The translations under genes and the position numbers were made by a program. Of a stretch of DNA of 64,000 nt, positions 43,912-52,457 are shown one piece after another. Position 1 is the first letter of the stretch; every line of letters begins with the position of its first letter. Under the pieces are notes generated by a model, which saw only the letters and a program-made list of their open reading frames with translations, was not told the DNA's origin and did no database searches. Source of the DNA: CAVVSD01 sp963757125 (lineage in GTDB: Bacteria; Actinomycetota; Thermoleophilia; Solirubrobacterales; Solirubrobacteraceae); assembly GCA_963757125.1 (NCBI GenBank), contig CAVWQP010000004.1:186001-250000 (forward strand), given 5' to 3'.

Positions 43912-45336
43912 ATGCGGGCCCTGCGCTTCGGCGGCGAGATCTGCCTGACGACCATCGGTGTCTGGCTCCTCGCGGGACACGGGCTCGTCAACTACGACAC
44001 GCTCTACGCCCTCGTCTGGGGGCGGGAGATCGCGGCCGGCAGCACCCCGGACCTCGACGTCGCGATCGCGCCGACGCCGCACCCGCTCGCCGACGTCGGC
44101 GCGGTACTGCTCGCGCCGCTGAGCAACTCCGGCTCGGGGCTGCAGGGGCAGGCGGCCATGACCGTCGTGCTCGTCCTGAGCTTCATCGCGCTCGCGCTCC
44201 TCGCGCGCGTGGTCTTCGCCCTCGGCCGCGACTGGTTCGGGACGTGGTCGGGCGTGGCGGCCGCGCTCATCGTCGTCACCCGCGTCCCCGTGCTCGACTT
44301 CGGCGCGCGCGCATACGTGGACATCCCGTTCATCGCGCTCGTGCTCGCGGCGATGCTCGTCGAGACCCGCCGGCCGCGGGCGGGCTGGCCGGTGCTCGCG
44401 CTGCTCGCCGCGGCGGGGCTGCTGCGCCCCGAGGCGTGGCTGTTCTCGTTCGCCTACGTCGGATGGCTGGCCTGGGAGACGCGCCGGTTCGACCCGGTCT
44501 TCCTCATCGCGCTGGTCGCGCCGGTCGGCTGGATGCTGCACGACCTCCTGGTGACCGGCGATCCGCTGCACTCGTGGCTCGACACGCGCGAGAACGCCCA
44601 GGAGCTCAACCGGATCACGGGGATCGACCACGTCCCGACGACGATGCCGCGGCGCCTCGGGGAGATCCTGCGCGAGTCGGGCCTGCTGGCGGCGGCCATC
44701 GGCGGCGTGCTGGCGCTCGCCTGGCGGCGCGGAGAGCGCGGCGTGCGCATCGGGGTCGCGGCCGGGGTGGTCGCCGTCGTCGCGTTCTGCATCCTCGCCG
44801 CCGGCGGCCTGCCGATCCGCACGCGCTACCTCATGCTCACCGCATGCATCCTCGCGGTGTTCGCCGGCGCGGGGCTGTTCGGCTGGATGACCGTGGAGGA
44901 CCGCCGCCACCGGCGGTGGTGGGCCTGGCTGTCGGCGGTCGCGCTGCTCGCGGTGCTCGTCACCGCGCCGAACCAGGTGGACCGCATCCGCAGCCTGCGC
45001 GCCGCGCTGTCCACCCAGGTGCACATCCAGGACTCGCTCGGCGAGGCCGTCGAGCAGGCGCCGTGCGAGCCGTACGTGGTCCCCAACCGCCGGCCGGTGC
45101 CGCTCGTGGCGCTGTGGCGCGACGTGACGCCGGGCTCGGTCGCCGTCGCGCAGGACGGCTTCCCTGCGAGCGGCAGCTACGTCTTCCCGCGCAGGCCCGC
45201 CGTCGCCCACGACTACATCCTCGACCCGAGCGACCTGGACAAGCGCGTCCCGCCGCCGCCCGCGGGATGGCGCGAGCTGACCGGCTCGGCCGACTGGCGG
45301 CTGGCCGCGCGGTGCCCGCGCGCCTCCGCCGGGTAG
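43912..45336 (+). CDS. Polytopic membrane protein, GT-C/ArnT-like glycosyltransferase fold suspected
   Basis: 474 residues, about 8-10 hydrophobic helices, and a C-terminal soluble section (from about 360). An early acidic-aromatic loop NYDTLYALVWGREIAAGSTPDLDVAIAPTPHPLADVG resembles the first external loop of GT-C enzymes such as mannosyltransferases, which holds catalytic acidic residues. LLRPEAWLFSFAYVGWL and GLPIRTRYLMLTACI also recall that group. It would use a polyprenyl-phosphate sugar. Assignment is by pattern only. TAGCGT 8 bases before the ATG suggests a leaderless start. Confidence 0.7.
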   Translation: MRALRFGGEICLTTIGVWLLAGHGLVNYDTLYALVWGREIAAGSTPDLDVAIAPTPHPLADVGAVLLAPLSNSGSGLQGQAAMTVVLVLSFIALALLARVVFALGRDWFGTWSGVAAALIVVTRVPVLDFGARAYVDIPFIALVLAAMLVETRRPRAGWPVLALLAAAGLLRPEAWLFSFAYVGWLAWETRRFDPVFLIALVAPVGWMLHDLLVTGDPLHSWLDTRENAQELNRITGIDHVPTTMPRRLGEILRESGLLAAAIGGVLALAWRRGERGVRIGVAAGVVAVVAFCILAAGGLPIRTRYLMLTACILAVFAGAGLFGWMTVEDRRHRRWWAWLSAVALLAVLVTAPNQVDRIRSLRAALSTQVHIQDSLGEAVEQAPCEPYVVPNRRPVPLVALWRDVTPGSVAVAQDGFPASGSYVFPRRPAVAHDYILDPSDLDKRVPPPPAGWRELTGSADWRLAARCPRASAG

Positions 45337-45346
45337 CGTCCAGGCC

Positions 45347-45529
45347 ATGGAGCCCGCCCGCCAGAGCAACTGGATGACCGCGCTGGAGATCGCGCTTGCG
45401 GTGATCCTGCCGATCGCCGGCCTGGTCATCGCGGTCGTCCTGTTCGCGACGAAGCGGACCCGGGAGGCGGCCTACGTCGGCGTCGCCACCCTCATCGGCG
45501 CCGGCCTGGCGCTCACGCTGTACCTCTGA
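45347..45529 (+). CDS. Small two-helix membrane protein
   Basis: 60 residues: MEPARQSNWMTALEIALA, helix 1 (about 11-34), a basic turn (TKRTREA), helix 2 (about 42-59). Hairpin topology with both ends on the same side; no known family. TAGCGT lies 7 bases before the ATG, and it starts 10 bases after the previous gene's stop. Confidence 0.6.
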   Translation: MEPARQSNWMTALEIALAVILPIAGLVIAVVLFATKRTREAAYVGVATLIGAGLALTLYL

Positions 45530-45594
45530 AGAAGACGGACCGTGCACCCTGCGTCGAAGCGGCGTCCCGGGCGCTGATCGACTGACACGGCTCC

Positions 45595-45693
45595 GGCACG
45601 GGGGGACCCGCTGCGCCTACCGGTGACCGCTTAAGGCTGCTTCCTTCCGGATCTGACCTGGTTCACGGACCGGCATCGCGCGGGACCCGTGCC
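45595..45693 (-). ncRNA. ffs: Signal recognition particle RNA, small bacterial (4.5S) type
   Basis: Read on the minus strand the RNA contains CAGGTCAGATCCGGAAGGAAG followed by CAGCC, the universally conserved SRP domain IV core that binds Ffh. The ends pair: GGCACGGG at the 5' side with CCCGTGCC at the 3' side, giving a ~99-base hairpin RNA. The 5' flank (45694-45837) holds only a short CCGAGG/CCTCGG hairpin and no gene. Ends are set by the terminal stem and may be off by a few bases. Confidence 0.93.
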
Positions 45694-45837
45694 ATCAGCG
45701 CCATACCAGAAGGGCTGACCCCGAGGCGAACGCCCCTCGGAAGGGAATTCGGCCTCGCTAGAGCGGATTGCGAGTTCAGGGCTCCGCTACGTCCCCGCCT
45801 AGCACGGTCCGCGTCCAGCGTAGCGACGCGACCGTTG

Positions 45838-45851
45838 TTAGGGTTGCCTAA
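45838..45851 (+). promoter_or_regulatory. DtxR/IdeR-like iron box at the siderophore-binding protein gene
   Basis: TTAGG-GTTG-CCTAA, a perfect 5-4-5 inverted repeat matching 12 of the first 14 positions of the IdeR/DtxR consensus. It abuts the start codon, so repressor binding would block transcription of the gene under iron-replete conditions. Confidence 0.65.
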
Positions 45852-46885
45852 TGCGTCGAATCCCCGCCCTGATCCTGCTGCTCGCGGCCGTCTCGCTGTC
45901 CGCCTGCGGCTCCGACGACGAGAGCTCCTCCGCCGCCGGCGAGGGGACCACGAGGTCCGAACCGGCCGCCGCGTTCCCGGTCACCGTCGAGCACAGCTTC
46001 GGCTCGACGACCGTCCCCGCCGCCCCCGAGCGGATCGCCGTCGTCGGCTACACCGAGCAGGACATCGTCCTCGCCCTCGGCCAGGTCCCGATCGCGACGA
46101 CCGAGTGGTACGGCGACCAGCCCTCGGCCGTCTGGCCCTGGGCGCAGGACCGCCTCGGCGGCGCGGAGCCGACGGTCCTGAGCCTCACCGACGGCTTCCA
46201 GTTCGAGCGCATCGCGAAGCTCGCCCCCGACCTCATCATCGGGACGAACAGCGGCATGAAGAAGGCCGACTACGAGAAGCTGTCGGCGCTGGCGCCCACG
46301 ATCCCGGCGGTGAAGGGCAGCACGGACTACTTCTCACCCTGGGACGGCCAGACCGAGCTCATCGCCGCCGCCCTGGGCAAGGCGGAGGAGGGCAGGAGGC
46401 TCGTGGCGAGCGTCAAGGACGCCTACGCCAAGGCCGCCGCCGAGCACCCCGAGTTCGAGGGGAAGACCGCGACGTTCCTCCAGAACGGCTTCTACGACGG
46501 GAAGATCTACGCGTACCCGGACGGGCTGAACACCGAGTTCCTCACGTACCTCGGCTTCACCGTCAACCCGCGGCTGGACGAGATCCGGACGCCGCGGGGC
46601 GAGCAGGTCGGGATCTCCGCCGAGCGCTTCGACATCGCCGATGCCGACGTCATGGTCTTCGCCACCGAGGAGGCGTCCGACGTCGCCGCGCTGGGGAAGA
46701 TCCCGACGTTCGGCAAGCTCGACGCCGTGCGGGAGCACCGGGCCGTGTTCACGGACGCGACGCTCTCCGGCGCGATCTACTTCATGACGCCGCTCAGCCT
46801 GCCGTACGTCCTCGAGCGGCTGACGCCGGCGCTTGCCGGGGCGGTCGCGGGCGAGGCGCCGCGGGCGATGATGCAGGCGCCCTAG
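45851..46885 (+). CDS. Iron-siderophore ABC transporter substrate-binding lipoprotein
   Basis: 344 residues. Lipoprotein signal MRRIPALILLLAAVSLSAC with Cys19 as lipidation site, then an acidic/Ser linker. The FecB/FepB-type fold follows: VTVEHSFGSTTVPAAPERIAVVGYTEQDIVLALGQVPIATTEWYG, FERIAKLAPDLIIGTN, the long backbone helix and ERLTPALAGAV. Captures a ferric siderophore outside the membrane. No permease or ATPase gene is adjacent, so the partner transporter lies elsewhere. The DtxR-like box at its start fits iron control. Its TAG shares CTAG with the convergent gene. Confidence 0.9.
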   Translation: MRRIPALILLLAAVSLSACGSDDESSSAAGEGTTRSEPAAAFPVTVEHSFGSTTVPAAPERIAVVGYTEQDIVLALGQVPIATTEWYGDQPSAVWPWAQDRLGGAEPTVLSLTDGFQFERIAKLAPDLIIGTNSGMKKADYEKLSALAPTIPAVKGSTDYFSPWDGQTELIAAALGKAEEGRRLVASVKDAYAKAAAEHPEFEGKTATFLQNGFYDGKIYAYPDGLNTEFLTYLGFTVNPRLDEIRTPRGEQVGISAERFDIADADVMVFATEEASDVAALGKIPTFGKLDAVREHRAVFTDATLSGAIYFMTPLSLPYVLERLTPALAGAVAGEAPRAMMQAP

Positions 46886-47748
46886 ATCGCCTCGAGGATG
46901 TCGCGCACGGCGGCCGCCGTCTCCGAGGGCGGCTGCGGGGTCGCCGCGCGCAGGATCGGCCCGGCGATCGCCTCGAGCTCGGGCTCGGCGCCGGCGAGCC
47001 GGTCGGTCAGCATCGACGGCTGCTGCTGCGCCGGCAGCGCGGCGAGCCGCGCGCCGATGAGCGCAGCGTCGAGCTCGACGCCCGCCGTCGCGGCTGCGTC
47101 GACCGCCTCGTCGACGAGCGTCGCGAGCCGCCCGGGATTGCGCTCGCGCGCCTCGCCCAGCGGGAGCCCCTCGGCCGTGCACAGCAGCGCCATCGGCGCA
47201 AGCACGGCGAGCTTGGCCCACAGGACGCGCGCCTCGTCGGGCTCGCGCTCGATCGGGAACCCGGCGCCTCCGAGGATCTCCGCCACGGCGTCGGCGTCGG
47301 GCCCCGCGGGCAGCACGATGTCGTCGTGCGGCGAGCCCTGCACGGCGTTCCCGGGCGCGACGAGGGTGACCTGCACCCGGATCGCCGCCGGCACGACGCG
47401 CGCCGCCGGATAGGCGCTGCGCAGGAGCGGGACGTGGTCGACGCCGTTGAGGAACGGGACGACCCTCGCGTCCCCGACCGTGCCGGGCGGGCAGCGCTCC
47501 AGCGCGCCGAGCAGCCCGGTCGCCTTCACCGTCACGACGAGCAGGTCGACGGGCTCGACGAGCGACGTGCGTGCGGGCGGGCGGGCCCGGACGCCCTCGG
47601 CGCCGTGCCGCAGCTGGATGCCGTCGACGAGCAGCGCCGCCGCGGTCCGCTCGCGCGCGATCATCGTCACGTCGTGGCCGGCCGTGGCGAGGCGCGCCCC
47701 GAGGAGGATGCCCACCCCGCCGGGGCCGAGGATCGCGACCCTGGCCAC
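46882..47748 (-). CDS. 2-dehydropantoate 2-reductase (ketopantoate reductase) family protein
   Basis: 288 residues from GTG. NADP-binding VARVAILGPGGVGILLGARLATAGHDVTMIAR, TVKATGLLGAL, FLNGVDHVPLL and C-terminal helical domain with LWAKLAVLAPMALLCTAEG (catalytic Lys region) and ELDAALIGARLAALPAQQQPSMLTD. The family makes pantoate, but in catabolic clusters paralogues reduce other 2-oxo acids. It is the last gene of the operon that begins with the solute-binding protein, 2 bases after the enolase-superfamily stop, favouring a catabolic role. Confidence 0.85.
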   Translation of the reverse strand: MARVAILGPGGVGILLGARLATAGHDVTMIARERTAAALLVDGIQLRHGAEGVRARPPARTSLVEPVDLLVVTVKATGLLGALERCPPGTVGDARVVPFLNGVDHVPLLRSAYPAARVVPAAIRVQVTLVAPGNAVQGSPHDDIVLPAGPDADAVAEILGGAGFPIEREPDEARVLWAKLAVLAPMALLCTAEGLPLGEARERNPGRLATLVDEAVDAAATAGVELDAALIGARLAALPAQQQPSMLTDRLAGAEPELEAIAGPILRAATPQPPSETAAAVRDILEAI

Positions 47749-47750
47749 GG

Positions 47751-48893
47751 TCAGGCGACCTCCCCCAGGGTCGCCGACGCGATGAGGTCCCAGTCCACGT
47801 CGACACCGAGCCCGGGCCCGTCCGGCGCGTGGACCAACCCCGCGTCGTCGATCCGCAGCGGCTCGGCCAGCCCGTAGTTGAGGTGCTCGAGATGCGGCAG
47901 GCCGGCACGGTTGAACGCGAGGACCTCGAACCAGTCGCAGTTCGTGATCGCCATGGCCACGTGCAGGCCGGCGACGTTGCTCATCGCGTTGTAGCCGTCG
48001 TGGATCTCGCAGTTCATGCAGAACGCCTCCGCCAGGTGGGCGATCTTCACGAGACCCGTGATGCCGCCCTTGATGACGACGTCCCCGCGGAGGAAGTCCG
48101 TCGCACCCTCCGTGAGCCAGACCGGCAGCGCCTGGAGCCCGCCGGGCGTGATCTCGGTCGCCATGAGCGGGATGTGCAGCTGCTGCTTGAGCCGGACGTA
48201 GCCGTGCAGGTCGTTCGCCGGCAGCGGGTCCTCGTACCAGAGGAAGCCGAGCTCCTGGATCGCCAGGCCGACCCGCAGCGCGTCCACGTAGGAGTAGCCC
48301 CAGGTGGCGTCGAGCATGAGCTCCATGTCGTCGCCGACCGCCTCGCGGACCGCCCGGCAGACCTCGATGTCGGCGTCGACGGGGAGCGCGGGCCCCTCGC
48401 GCCACGCGCGCGCGGGGTGCACCTTGTACCCCTTCCACCCCTGGTCGCGCCAGTGGACGGCCTCCGCCGCGTAGTCCTCCGGCCGCGCGTGGTGGCCGGA
48501 GGAGAAGTACACCGGGATGCGATCGCGGCACGTGCCCAGCAGGCGGTGGACCGGCATGCCCGCCGCCTTCCCGGCGAGGTCCCAGAGCGCGACGTCGACG
48601 ACCCCGATCGCGATCTGGTCGACGAACCGGTCGCGGCTCTGCATGAGCTGCCACAGCAGCCCGATGTCGAGGGGGTTGCGCCCGACGAGCAGCGGTCCGA
48701 GGACCGAGACGATCTGCTGCGCGATCGTGCCCGGCCCCGGACCGGGGAGGCTGATGAAGTTGTGGCCCTCCAGCCCCTCGTCGGTCCTGATCGAGAGCAC
48801 GCCCATCGGGAGCCTCCCGTCCGGGACGCCGAACACGTCGAGCGTCGGCGACGTCCGATCGTGCAGCGTGACCGTCACATCCGTGATGCGCAC
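47751..48893 (-). CDS. Mandelate racemase/muconate lactonizing enzyme (enolase superfamily)
   Basis: 380 residues. Capping domain at the N-terminus (VFGVPDGRLPMGVLSIRTDEGLEG) and barrel with metal ligands Asp195 (LDATWGY), Glu221 (WYEDPLP) and Glu247 (ATEITPG). Base candidates are Lys157 in GYKVHP, where the usual Lys-x-Lys reads Lys-x-His159, and His298 in CEIHDGYN. The pattern is that of an acid-sugar dehydratase or racemase in the mandelate racemase group; substrate not readable. Sits with EthD-like, NTF2-like and ketopantoate-reductase-like genes in one operon. Confidence 0.9.
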   Translation of the reverse strand: MRITDVTVTLHDRTSPTLDVFGVPDGRLPMGVLSIRTDEGLEGHNFISLPGPGPGTIAQQIVSVLGPLLVGRNPLDIGLLWQLMQSRDRFVDQIAIGVVDVALWDLAGKAAGMPVHRLLGTCRDRIPVYFSSGHHARPEDYAAEAVHWRDQGWKGYKVHPARAWREGPALPVDADIEVCRAVREAVGDDMELMLDATWGYSYVDALRVGLAIQELGFLWYEDPLPANDLHGYVRLKQQLHIPLMATEITPGGLQALPVWLTEGATDFLRGDVVIKGGITGLVKIAHLAEAFCMNCEIHDGYNAMSNVAGLHVAMAITNCDWFEVLAFNRAGLPHLEHLNYGLAEPLRIDDAGLVHAPDGPGLGVDVDWDLIASATLGEVA

Positions 48894-48906
48894 GGTCGTC
48901 CGCGGG

Positions 48907-49293
48907 TCAGCTCGTCGCGGCCGGGCCCGAAGCCTGGTACGGGCGCCCGTCGGGCGAGGCGTCCCAGCGCATGACGTACTCGTTGACCACGCCGCCCTCG
49001 CTGACGATCGGGCCGCTGCGGTCGAAGAGCGTCAGGTCGTCCTCCCACAGGCGCTTGAACTCGGGGCTCGTCCACGCGCGCTCGAACGTCTCCTTGTCGT
49101 CGAACCAGCAGTCGACCGTGCCGTCGTAGGTGCGCTCGGAGTCCATCGGCGCCTCGACCCAGTGGTTCTGCACGTACCGGCGGATGCCGGGGATCTGCAG
49201 CGCCAGCTCGGCGTGCGAGGTCCGCCACCGCCGCCGGACCTCCTCGGGGTCCATGTCGGGCCGGAACTTGATCATCCAGACGCACTTGTACAT
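48907..49293 (-). CDS. EthD-like / dimeric alpha-beta barrel protein
   Basis: 128 residues. MYKCVWMIKFRPDMDPEEVRRRWRTSHAELALQIPGIRRYVQNH is the EthD-type start, with WFDDKETFERAWTSPEFKRL in the second half. Members are small ferredoxin-like barrels, including muconolactone isomerase-like and methylmuconolactone-type enzymes. ATG overlaps the preceding TGA by one base (TGATG), so it is coupled with the NTF2-like gene. Confidence 0.83.
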   Translation of the reverse strand: MYKCVWMIKFRPDMDPEEVRRRWRTSHAELALQIPGIRRYVQNHWVEAPMDSERTYDGTVDCWFDDKETFERAWTSPEFKRLWEDDLTLFDRSGPIVSEGGVVNEYVMRWDASPDGRPYQASGPAATS

Positions 49294-49847
49294 CAGCTGC
49301 CTCCTTCCGGATCGGGGAGCACGAACGGCCGGTGGTACGAGGGGTCCTCGTGGTCCCAGCGGCCGGCCGTGTAGTTCTCGGCGCCGCCGAACACGCCGCG
49401 CTCCATCTGCCCGAGCCACTCGTTGATCAGCTCGCGGGCGACGATCCGCCACTCGCCGTCGCGGCGCTCGAGACGGTCGATGTAGCGGCCGCCGCCGACG
49501 TCGTGGTTGCCGCCGTCGCGCCGCCGCTGCACGAACATGACGTAGGACTCGGCATGCGCCGTGTCACCGTCGATGTCGACGCGGATGTTGGTGATGTAAT
49601 GCGTGTGCGCGTCCCACTCGGACGCCAGCAGCGCCAGCCCCCAGGGCACGAAGTCGTCGCGCCGGCCGAGGAACTCGCCGTGGCGGTCGATCGCGTCCGG
49701 GTGGTAGGGGGACGCGTAGATCTCGGGGTCGTGGCGGTCGAGGCCACGCGCGTAGCGAAGCGAGCAGTCGCGGATCGCCTCGCGGTCGACGAGGTCCTGC
49801 ACTTGCCGTCGCAGGACCTCGAGCTCGGTCACGTCGACATCGGTCAC
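49293..49847 (-). CDS. NTF2-like / SnoaL-type protein
   Basis: 184 residues from GTG 49847, overlapping the upstream TGA (GTGA). Cone-shaped fold typical: LVDREAIRDCSLRYARGLDRHDPEIYASPYHPDAIDRHGEFLGRRDDF, then HYITNIRVDIDGDTAHAESYVMFVQRRR and RYIDRLERRDGEWRIVARELINEW. This is the ring-hydroxylating-dioxygenase beta/scytalone dehydratase-like group (SnoaL_4); members isomerise or dehydrate small ring substrates. Its position with EthD-like and enolase-family genes suggests stepwise processing of a ring compound or lactone. Confidence 0.86.
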   Translation of the reverse strand: MTDVDVTELEVLRRQVQDLVDREAIRDCSLRYARGLDRHDPEIYASPYHPDAIDRHGEFLGRRDDFVPWGLALLASEWDAHTHYITNIRVDIDGDTAHAESYVMFVQRRRDGGNHDVGGGRYIDRLERRDGEWRIVARELINEWLGQMERGVFGGAENYTAGRWDHEDPSYHRPFVLPDPEGGS

Positions 49848-51133
49848 TTGAACATCTGCTCCTGCAGGTCGTGGGGCACGAGTGCGGACGGCGGCGCGGC
49901 CGCGGCGAGGTCGGGGCGGCACGAGTTCTCGTCGACCCGCTTCAGCGCCGCCTGGGTGACGATCCCGGACGGGACCGGGGCGCCCTGCTTCTTCATCATC
50001 CCCGCGGTCAGGTCCATGCGGGCCTCCGACGCGGCGGCCACGAACGTCCACAGCTTGAAGTTCGGGTTCGCCGCCTTCTTCCAGGCGCAGAAGAGCGAGT
50101 TCTCGTCGGTCTCCACCGTGGCGACGATGTCGAGCTTCTTGCCGGTCGCCTCGAAGGCGCGCATCGCCCCGACGAAGGCATCGCCGTAGTCGTAGGAGAC
50201 TCCCTTGAGGTCGGGGTACTTGGCCAGGATCCCGGACATCGCCTGCAGCGCGCCCTGGCGCGTCCAGTTCGTGTCGGCCGTCGCGACGACCTTGATGTTC
50301 GGGTTCAGGGCCTCCTTCTCGCACTTCTGCCACCGCGGCGAGGTCTTGTTGCCCGGGGTCCCGCCCATGAACGCGATGTCGCCGCCGTCGGGGAGGTTCT
50401 CGTTGAGGATCTTCGCGTTGGCCTTGCCGACCGCGCAGTAGTCGCGGCCGGTGTAGGTCATGTAGTCCGTGCCGGGCTTGCCGAGGTTCGCGCCGGCCCA
50501 CAGCGAGACGGGCGTGCCGCGCTGGGTCGCCTGCCGGTACACGGGCAGCAGCGCGTTCCCGGCGTCCGGGTAGCTCACGATGACGTCGACGCCCTGGGCC
50601 ACCATGCTGCGCATGTCCGAAATGGCCTTCTGCGCATCCAGGTTCGCGTCCGTGTAGACGATCTTGCCGACGTCCTTGTACGTCAGCGCCTGCATGATGA
50701 ACTCCATCTTGAACATCTGGCGCGCGACGTTGCCGCCGAAGCCGTCCGCCAGACCGACGGTCAACTTGCCGCCCGTGCCGGTCTCGCAGGTGTTCTTCTT
50801 CCAGCACTCCAGCGCCTTGGTCCCGTCGACCTTCGTCGCCGACCGGGTGAGCGCCGCGAGCACGATGTTCCTGGCCATCGGGTCCTGGGGGAGCCCGTCC
50901 TTGCCGAGCAGCGCCTGGTCGATCGCGGCCTCGGGGGCGTTGTAGTTCTCGCCGTACGTGCCGTTCTTCAGGGTCTCGCCGTACGCACCCGAGACCGTCT
51001 GCGCCGTCGTGCTGGCCGCGGTCGACCCGCCGCCGGCAGCGTCGTCCGAGGATGACCCGCCACATGCCGCGATCGCGACTGCGAGCGGTGCCAGAGCGGC
51101 AAGCGTCAGCCGCCGGCGATGGTGACCTCTCAC
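49844..51133 (-). CDS. Type 1 periplasmic solute-binding lipoprotein (sugar/other ABC importer)
   Basis: 429 residues from GTG 51133, which has GGGGGAG just upstream; a longer in-frame start at 51205 lacks signal character. Signal HHRRRLTLAALAPLAVAIAAC with lipid Cys24, then a Ser/Ala linker. The binding fold shows KLTVGLADGFGGNVARQMFKMEF, DMRSMVAQGVDVIVSYPDAGNALLPVYRQATQRGTPVSLW and GDAFVGAMRAFEATGKKLDIVATVET, as in RbsB-like proteins. No permease or ATPase gene follows. First gene of a five-gene catabolic operon under a divergent GntR regulator. Confidence 0.88.
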   Translation of the reverse strand: MRGHHRRRLTLAALAPLAVAIAACGGSSSDDAAGGGSTAASTTAQTVSGAYGETLKNGTYGENYNAPEAAIDQALLGKDGLPQDPMARNIVLAALTRSATKVDGTKALECWKKNTCETGTGGKLTVGLADGFGGNVARQMFKMEFIMQALTYKDVGKIVYTDANLDAQKAISDMRSMVAQGVDVIVSYPDAGNALLPVYRQATQRGTPVSLWAGANLGKPGTDYMTYTGRDYCAVGKANAKILNENLPDGGDIAFMGGTPGNKTSPRWQKCEKEALNPNIKVVATADTNWTRQGALQAMSGILAKYPDLKGVSYDYGDAFVGAMRAFEATGKKLDIVATVETDENSLFCAWKKAANPNFKLWTFVAAASEARMDLTAGMMKKQGAPVPSGIVTQAALKRVDENSCRPDLAAAAPPSALVPHDLQEQMFK

Positions 51134-51218
51134 GTCTCCCCCTGATGCGCGAAGTACCGGCCGGTCTGGGGAGGCCCGCCGTCGCACCCATCGCCCACTC
51201 CTCAACGGGCGTGCCGCG

Positions 51219-51265
51219 AATGTAGCAACTGATGGATGAGAAGAACAACCTCAAGTTGATATCTT
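51219..51265. promoter_or_regulatory. Divergent promoter/operator region of gntR and the solute-binding operon
   Basis: Minus: TTGTTC (51248-51243) and TACATT (51224-51219), spacer 18. Plus: TATCTT (51260-51265), 6 bases before the gntR GTG. A CAAC-N5-GTTG inverted repeat (51246-51258) lies over the minus -35 and beside the plus -10, a plausible GntR site. Confidence 0.45.
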
Positions 51266-51271
51266 TGGCGC

Positions 51272-51961
51272 GTGTCCGCGAAGCCCGTCGGCAAGCAGGA
51301 GCAGACGTACGCGCGGCTGCGGGACCGGATCCTGACCGGCGTCTACGCGCCGGGGCAGAAGCTCTCGATCAAGACGATCGCCACCGAGATGGAGATGAGC
51401 CCGATGCCCGTCCGCGAGGCGATCCGCCGCCTCGAGGCCGAGGGCTGGGTCGTCTACGAGCGCTACCAGGGCGCCATGGTCACCCCCGTCGCTGCGAAGT
51501 CCGGCGCCGACGCCCTGACCACCCTCGCGCTGCTCGAGGGCTACGCCACCGCGCTCGGCGCGCCGCACCTGGTCGAGGACGACTTCGTCGAGCTCCGGCG
51601 CCTCAACGACGAGATGCGCGAGTCGCTCGCGCAGATGGATCCGCTGCGGACGTTCGACGCCAACCGGCGGTTCCACCGCACGATCTACAGCCGCTGCCCC
51701 AACGAGTACATGCAGTCGCACGTCGACACCGCGTGGGAGCGCTGGGAATGGCTCAACGTCCTCCCCCGCGCCGTGTTCGGCTACATCCCGGCGCGCGGAC
51801 TCGCGTCGATCGAGGAACACGAGGAGCTCATGACGATGATCCAGGCGGACCGGGATCCGGCCGACATCGAGACCTTCATGCGCGAGCACACGATGCGCAC
51901 CGTCGACGCGTACAAGCATGCGCAGCAGACCTCGGCCGCCTCGCCCTCCGATGCCGCCTGA
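51272..51961 (+). CDS. GntR-family (FCD type) transcriptional regulator
   Basis: 229 residues from GTG. Winged helix at 10-75 (QTYARLRDRILTGVYAPGQKLSIKTIATEMEMSPMPVREAIRRLEAEGWVVYER) and an all-helical FCD domain (LTTLALLEGYATALGAPH; FDANRRFHRTIYSRCPN; EEHEELMTMI) whose Asp/His residues usually bind a metal and a carboxylate effector. Divergent from the solute-binding/enolase operon, its likely target. osmC starts inside its 3' end (overlap of 11 bases). Confidence 0.92.
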   Translation: MSAKPVGKQEQTYARLRDRILTGVYAPGQKLSIKTIATEMEMSPMPVREAIRRLEAEGWVVYERYQGAMVTPVAAKSGADALTTLALLEGYATALGAPHLVEDDFVELRRLNDEMRESLAQMDPLRTFDANRRFHRTIYSRCPNEYMQSHVDTAWERWEWLNVLPRAVFGYIPARGLASIEEHEELMTMIQADRDPADIETFMREHTMRTVDAYKHAQQTSAASPSDAA

Positions 51962-52457
51962 GACGCACGCCCCCGGCCTGCCGTCGGTCAGCCACATGGA
52001 CATCGTCGGCTCCTCGCCGGGGGCCGCGTTCGTCCGCTCGGTCACGATCCCGGGCCTCGATGAGCCGTTCGTGTTCGGCGTGCATCCCGACTTCGCCGAC
52101 CACTACGGCCTCGACATGGACCGCTACGAGACGCGGCCGACGACGAACGACATGTTCGTCGCCGCCGTCGGCAGCTGCCTGGCCGGGGTCTACGCCCTGG
52201 CGCTCGAGGCCCGCGGCGTCACTGTCACGGGGGAGCAGCTCGACGCGGACATCGTGGGCGACCTCGGCGTCCCCGACGAGGGCGGCGCCTCGATCGTGCG
52301 GTCCATCCACGTCGTCCTCCGGCTCCGGCTGCCCGAGGAGCACGAGCCGCTCGCACACCGGGTCCACGGCTTCTACCACGAGGGCTGCCTCCTGACCCAG
52401 ACCCTCGTCGGCTCGCGCTGCGCCGTCAGCTCCGAGCTGCGGTTCACCGCGAGCTGA
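51951..52457 (+). CDS. OsmC/Ohr family protein
   Basis: 168 residues. The two redox cysteines of OsmC-type peroxiredoxins are present in AAVGSCLAGVYALALEARG and HEGCLLTQTLVG; LDADIVGDLG... SIVRSIHVVLRLRLPEE forms the central sheet. Such proteins reduce organic hydroperoxides with thiol partners. ATG 51951 overlaps the end of gntR, so the two are co-expressed. The 3' end overlaps the convergent molybdopterin gene by 14 bases. Confidence 0.85.
   Translation: MPPETHAPGLPSVSHMDIVGSSPGAAFVRSVTIPGLDEPFVFGVHPDFADHYGLDMDRYETRPTTNDMFVAAVGSCLAGVYALALEARGVTVTGEQLDADIVGDLGVPDEGGASIVRSIHVVLRLRLPEEHEPLAHRVHGFYHEGCLLTQTLVGSRCAVSSELRFTAS

Noticed and set aside
43934..45429. Large minus-strand frames under the GT-C-like membrane protein
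   Set aside because: The plus strand encodes evenly spaced hydrophobic helices with GC-biased third positions; the antisense frame is Arg/Pro/Gly shadow sequence.
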